Below, piece after piece: positions 5,305 to 8,043 of a stretch of DNA of 8,043 nucleotides. The stretch's first letter is position 1. Every line of letters begins with the position of its first letter. A program made the position numbers and the translations under genes. The DNA is taken from positions 1 through 8,043 of the forward strand of contig JAUWGD010000077.1 in the NCBI GenBank assembly GCA_030606585.1, given 5' to 3'. The notes under the pieces were generated by a model. It searched no databases and had not been told where the DNA came from. It was given only the letters and a program-made list of their open reading frames with translations. The DNA is from Dehalococcoidales bacterium. GTDB lineage: Bacteria; Chloroflexota; Dehalococcoidia; Dehalococcoidales; RBG-16-60-22.

Positions 5305-6342
5305 ATGTCAAATACCGAATTCAACTGCCTGCCGACAATAATCGGCAGCATGCCCCACACCGACCCTCAAAAGGCATGTGCGTTGCTAACGCGTTTCCTG
5401 AAAGACATCCCCACCTGGCCGCAGCTGCCGAAGAAATCGTTCCTGGAGAACATGTACGTCCAGTACAGCCAGGGCTTCCCGGGCGTAGTCGTCGAGGGGG
5501 ATAGAATTTACGTGGACACTTCCAAGGACTACCAGAAACCGCTGGAAACGCTGTATCAGGCCTACCTTGAAAATAACGCGTCAATATTCACTATGGGGCG
5601 GGACCATGTAGCGGGGCTTTACGCCCTCCTGGAGCAGGACGGGTTATCCCCGAAGGCGGTCAAAGGATGTATTACCGGGCCTTTATCCTGGGGCATGACC
5701 GTTACCGACGAAAACAAGCGGGCGATACTCTACCATGAAGTACTCGGGGATGCCGTCCCCAAGTTTTTAAAGCTCAAGGCAGCTTGGGAAGAAAATGAAT
5801 TAAAGAAAATATCCAAGAATACCATCATCTTCGTCGATGAACCGATTATGGCCTCCTATGGGTCGATCGTGGCTTCCGGCCCGTTCTCCAAACCGGAAAA
5901 AATCATCGAGATGATTGACGAGGTCTTCGATGGCATCAGCGGGTTAAAGGGGATACACTGCTGCGGCAATACGGACTGGTCGATACTGCTGAAAACGAAG
6001 ATGGATATTCTCAATTTCGATGCCTACGACTATGCGCAATCGTTAAGCCTTTACCCCGACGAGGTTAAGAAGTTCATCGCACGGGGCGGCTGTATCGGGT
6101 GGGGTATCGTTCCCAACCATACCGAGCCGTTAATGAAAGAGTCGGTAGCCAGCCTGAAGGACCGGCTGGAAGAAGCGGTGGCGCCCTTCACCCGCAACGG
6201 ACTGTCAATTAAGGACATCGTTAAAAACAGTCTGCTTTTACCCTCCTGCGGCCTGAATGCATTAACGGAAGAGGGTGTAGAACAGGCATTGACGCTGCTC
6301 ACCGGACTCTCCGCCGAGATGAGGAAGAAATATGGAATGTAA
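5305..6342 (+). CDS. Core methionine synthase, MetE C-terminal-like (UROD/MetE superfamily)
   Basis: At 345 residues this matches the catalytic C-terminal barrel of MetE without its N-terminal half. Signatures are IGSMPHTDP (13-21), ITGPLSWG (123-130), FVDEP (176-180), GIHCCGNTDW (216-225, with H218 and C220 as likely zinc ligands), an Asp at about 239-242 where MetE has its ligand Glu, and LPSCGL with C315 as the final ligand. Stand-alone core MetE proteins are folate-independent; the Dehalococcoides mccartyi enzyme uses methylcobalamin rather than methyl-tetrahydrofolate, so this one probably takes its methyl group from a corrinoid protein (inference). It makes methionine from homocysteine. 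AAGGA lies 8 bases before the ATG and the mtnP stop is 4 bases upstream, so it belongs to the mtnP operon. A related corrinoid methyltransferase acting on another thiol remains possible. Confidence 0.82.
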   Translation: MSNTEFNCLPTIIGSMPHTDPQKACALLTRFLKDIPTWPQLPKKSFLENMYVQYSQGFPGVVVEGDRIYVDTSKDYQKPLETLYQAYLENNASIFTMGRDHVAGLYALLEQDGLSPKAVKGCITGPLSWGMTVTDENKRAILYHEVLGDAVPKFLKLKAAWEENELKKISKNTIIFVDEPIMASYGSIVASGPFSKPEKIIEMIDEVFDGISGLKGIHCCGNTDWSILLKTKMDILNFDAYDYAQSLSLYPDEVKKFIARGGCIGWGIVPNHTEPLMKESVASLKDRLEEAVAPFTRNGLSIKDIVKNSLLLPSCGLNALTEEGVEQALTLLTGLSAEMRKKYGM

Positions 6343-6544
6343 CATCGACGCTAATAAAGCTAAGTGCAACTGCACCTACGAACCCTGCTCACGCAAGGGT
6401 AAATGCTGCGAATGTATCAGCTATCACCTCAAAATGGACGAGCTGCCCGCCTGCGTCTTTCCCCCGGAGGTGGAACGCACCTATGACCGCTCCTTTGCCC
6501 GCTTTGCCGAGCTTGTTCAGGGGAGGGGTGGCAGGAAAACCTGA
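6332..6544 (+). CDS. Cys-rich DUF6485-type miniprotein
   Basis: This 70-residue protein has eight Cys in its first 41 residues (3, 12, 14, 19, 25, 26, 28, 41), in CNCTYEPCSRKGKCCECISYH and then LPACVFPPEVERTYDRS. It fits the DUF6485 family of small anaerobe proteins as I know it. The Cys spacing and His32 suggest binding of zinc or an iron-sulfur cluster (inference); the biological role is not established. It starts inside the last 11 bases of the core metE gene, with GAGGAAG at 6321-6327 as ribosome site, so translational coupling with core MetE is likely. The position suggests a helper in methyl transfer or thiol chemistry, but this is only context. No signal peptide or membrane segment is present. 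Confidence 0.82.
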   Translation: MECNIDANKAKCNCTYEPCSRKGKCCECISYHLKMDELPACVFPPEVERTYDRSFARFAELVQGRGGRKT

Positions 6545-6561
6545 TATAAGCTATATTATAA

Positions 6562-6660
6562 ATGATGAATAAATCGAAACGAGTCGCCTGGCATAAACAC
6601 CTGAAAGCGGCGAAAAAGCACCAGGAAAAGAGAAAAGAACAGTCGAAGACTGCGAAATAG
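6562..6660 (+). CDS. Small Lys-rich basic protein (32 residues)
   Basis: A short ORF, ATG 6562 (or 6565) to TAG 6658-6660, encodes 32 residues beginning MMNKSKRVAWHKHLKAAKKHQ, with about one third Lys or Arg. It resembles the tiny basic proteins, some ribosome-associated, that are annotated in many bacterial genomes, but I cannot name the family. No Shine-Dalgarno precedes it. A TATTAT box at 6554-6559 would put transcription start near 6566, so a leaderless mRNA starting at the second ATG is conceivable (inference). It lies 17 bases after the DUF6485 stop. It could also be chance. Confidence 0.5.
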   Translation: MMNKSKRVAWHKHLKAAKKHQEKRKEQSKTAK

Positions 6661-6708
6661 CGCTCTATCCGTTCATTTAAGAGCGACTCAGGTCACTGAC
6701 AATACCTG
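6661..6708 (+). terminator. Two stem-loops in the gap before the COG2187 gene
   Basis: CGCTCT (6661-6666) pairs perfectly with AGAGCG (6680-6685), starting right after the small ORF stop, and CAGGT (6689-6693) pairs with ACCTG (6704-6708). There is no T-run after either stem, so a rho-independent terminator is possible but not typical. The 82-base gap (6661-6742) holds no other feature that I can support. Confidence 0.35.
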
Positions 6709-6742
6709 TGTTAGTAATTTACAGTTGATGGGTGCCATCTAT

Positions 6743-7744
6743 ATGTCGGAGCTACCGGAACTGATTCAAGCCCTGCTCGAACCTGAAGCCTACCCCAGCC
6801 CTCCCCGGAATATTGAGCTGATGCAGACCCAGATGTCTTATGTCTTCATCGCCGGCGACTACGTCTATAAGGTAAAGAAGCCGGTGGATTTCGGCTTCCT
6901 GGACTATACCACGCTGGAAAAACGCCTCACCTTTTGCATCAAGGAACTCGAACTCAACCGGAGACTCTGTCCCGATGCCTATCTGGAAGTGGTGCCGGTG
7001 ACCGTTGATGACGGTCGTATCGTCATGGACGGCAAGGGCACGGTCAAGGAGTACGCCGTAAAGATGCGCCGCCTGACCCGGGAAGCCATGATGGATGCCC
7101 TGCTGCCCGAAAATAGGGTGACGCCGGAAATGCTGGCCAGGGTAGCGGCGCTGCTGGTGGAATTCCATCGGAAGGCAGCCACCGGCGGTGATATCGATGA
7201 ATTCGGCGGCATCGATACCGTCGCCCGGAACACCGGCGAGAACTTCACCCAGACCGAAAAATACATCGGCGTCACCGTTTCCGCGGAAACCCACCGGCGC
7301 ATCAAGACCTGGAACGAGAATTTCATTAAGACAAACGAGGCTCTATTTCACAAGCGGGTGGCTGAGGGCCGGGTACGCGACTGCCATGGAGACCTGCACG
7401 CCGCCCACATCTGCTTTAATAATGGCATCTGTATTTACGACTGTATTGAGTTCAACGACCGATTCCGCTACTGCGATGTCGCCTCGGAGGTCGCCTTCCT
7501 GGCTATGGACCTCGACCACTACGGACGGGAAGACCTTGCCGGCAGCTTCATCGATGCCTACGTTAAAGAAAGCGGCGACGAGGAACTTAAAAAACTGCTT
7601 AATTTTTATAAATGTTACCGCGCCTGCGTGCGGGCCAAGGTGGGGTGTTTCCAGTACGCCGACCCGTATATAGACCCCGGAGAAAAGGCAAAAATACTGG
7701 AAAACACCCGGAGCTATTTCGATCTGGCGGAATCTTATATCTAA
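6743..7744 (+). CDS. Aminoglycoside phosphotransferase-like kinase family protein (COG2187)
   Basis: The 333-residue protein has a protein-kinase-like/APH fold. YVYKVKKPVDFGFLDY (40-55) is the N-lobe segment typical of COG2187, with Lys43 or Lys45 as the likely nucleotide-binding Lys. HGDLHAAH (215-222) is the catalytic loop with Asp217, and DCIEFND (233-239) is the metal-binding strand, with Asp or Glu in the usual position. COG2187 proteins are predicted small-molecule kinases; the substrate is unknown and antibiotic resistance should not be assumed. In many bacteria this domain is fused to a COG0645 P-loop kinase, which here is encoded by the next gene. I chose ATG 6743 because MSELPELIQALL matches the usual N-terminus. 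TTG 6725 and ATG 6728 are in-frame alternatives, none with a clear ribosome site. Confidence 0.85.
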   Translation: MSELPELIQALLEPEAYPSPPRNIELMQTQMSYVFIAGDYVYKVKKPVDFGFLDYTTLEKRLTFCIKELELNRRLCPDAYLEVVPVTVDDGRIVMDGKGTVKEYAVKMRRLTREAMMDALLPENRVTPEMLARVAALLVEFHRKAATGGDIDEFGGIDTVARNTGENFTQTEKYIGVTVSAETHRRIKTWNENFIKTNEALFHKRVAEGRVRDCHGDLHAAHICFNNGICIYDCIEFNDRFRYCDVASEVAFLAMDLDHYGREDLAGSFIDAYVKESGDEELKKLLNFYKCYRACVRAKVGCFQYADPYIDPGEKAKILENTRSYFDLAESYI

Positions 7745-7752
7745 GGTGATTT

Positions 7753-7758
7753 AGGAGG
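7753..7758 (+). promoter_or_regulatory. Shine-Dalgarno deciding a GTG start
   Basis: AGGAGG lies 7 bases before GTG 7766. The ATG at 7761 is too close and meets a TGA after one further codon, so GTG is the start of the following gene. Confidence 0.75.
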
Positions 7759-7765
7759 CTATGAG

Positions 7766-8043
7766 GTGAGAGAACCCTTCACAAAATTCATCGCAAGCGA
7801 AATCAAGTCCGGCTTTCTGCTCATCGCCTGCGGGCTCCCCGGCACCTGGAAGACGGAGACCACCGAGGAGGTCGCCAAAATCAAGGGCTGTAAGCTCCTG
7901 CGCACCGACCTTATCCGGCTGGAGGTGCTGAAAAACGAAGACATTTTCGACGCGAAGGTAGCCGGCAACATGAACAAACGTACGCAGGTCTACGACGAGA
8001 TGTTCCGGCAGGCGGACGAGGCCATGAGCAGCAGCGACTGCGT
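7766..8043 (+). CDS. P-loop small-molecule kinase, COG0645-like (5' part; runs off the window)
   Basis: From GTG 7766 the frame is open to the end of the window (92 complete codons). It begins VREPFTKFIASEIK, followed by a beta strand and Walker A segment LLIACGLPGTWKTE (residues 23-30 are GLPGTWKT), a LLRTDLIRLEVL stretch like the R-[ST]-D-x-I-R signature of this kinase group, and VYDEMFRQADEAM before the cut. COG0645 proteins are predicted ATP-dependent kinases and are often fused behind COG2187 domains; here the two are separate genes 21 bases apart, presumably an operon. The Walker A motif has Trp28 where Gly is nearly invariant, which may impair nucleotide binding or reflect a subfamily or base-call peculiarity. 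No function beyond the family is visible. Confidence 0.8.
   Translation, partial: MREPFTKFIASEIKSGFLLIACGLPGTWKTETTEEVAKIKGCKLLRTDLIRLEVLKNEDIFDAKVAGNMNKRTQVYDEMFRQADEAMSSSDC

Noticed and set aside
4859..5341. 160-residue + strand ORF overlapping mtnP
   Set aside because: Arg/His-rich translation in a shadow frame of the GC-rich mtnP gene; no ribosome site or domain.
6752..7294. 180-residue minus-strand ORF opposite the COG2187 gene
   Set aside because: Antisense shadow of a gene with clear kinase motifs; long only because of high GC.
7188..7673. 161-residue + strand ORF inside the COG2187 gene
   Set aside because: Ser/Thr/Pro-rich shadow frame without its own signals.

Overview
The window looks like a piece of an anaerobic bacterial chromosome, most plausibly a Dehalococcoidia-type Chloroflexota or a similar uncultured anaerobe. 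I infer this from a short 'core' methionine synthase (the type characterised in Dehalococcoides), a DUF6485 Cys-rich miniprotein, DUF169 and C-GCAxxG-C-C proteins, and a Cys-rich nitronate monooxygenase-like flavoprotein. I see no rRNA, tRNA, CRISPR array or transposase gene. All recognised genes lie on the + strand.

Layout. (a) 1-183 is the 3' end of mtnA (methylthioribose-1-phosphate isomerase), GC-rich. (b) About 184-4410 is a block of more AT-rich and mixed composition: an FMN-dependent NPD/FabK-like oxidoreductase (304-1422), a DUF169 protein with its own extended -10 promoter (1711-2469), a C-GCAxxG-C-C family protein read through an in-frame UGA (2611-3435, candidate selenoprotein), a 319-base gap full of hairpins including a MITE-like palindromic element (3590-3718), and an AT-rich two-helix membrane protein (3755-4438). 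(c) 4425-6544 is a tightly packed GC-rich operon: mtnP (MTA phosphorylase), core metE and a Cys-rich DUF6485 miniprotein, with small gaps or overlaps. (d) 6562-6660 is a tiny Lys-rich ORF. (e) 6743-8043 is a kinase-like pair: a COG2187 aminoglycoside-phosphotransferase-like protein and the start of a COG0645 P-loop kinase, two proteins that are fused in many other bacteria.

How the genes work together. MtnP and MtnA are consecutive steps of 5'-methylthioadenosine salvage, and core MetE makes methionine, so the outer genes form a methionine/SAM recycling locus. The block between mtnA and mtnP has nothing obvious to do with this pathway and differs in composition, so it looks like an insertion into an ancestral mtnA-mtnP operon. 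The most notable single item is the UGA codon at 2707-2709. It replaces the first conserved Cys of the C-GCAxxG-C-C family, sits 96 bases after an ATG with a perfect Shine-Dalgarno, and is followed by a SECIS-like stem-loop. Gene starts are chosen by eye from Shine-Dalgarno spacing and family knowledge; no searches were run.
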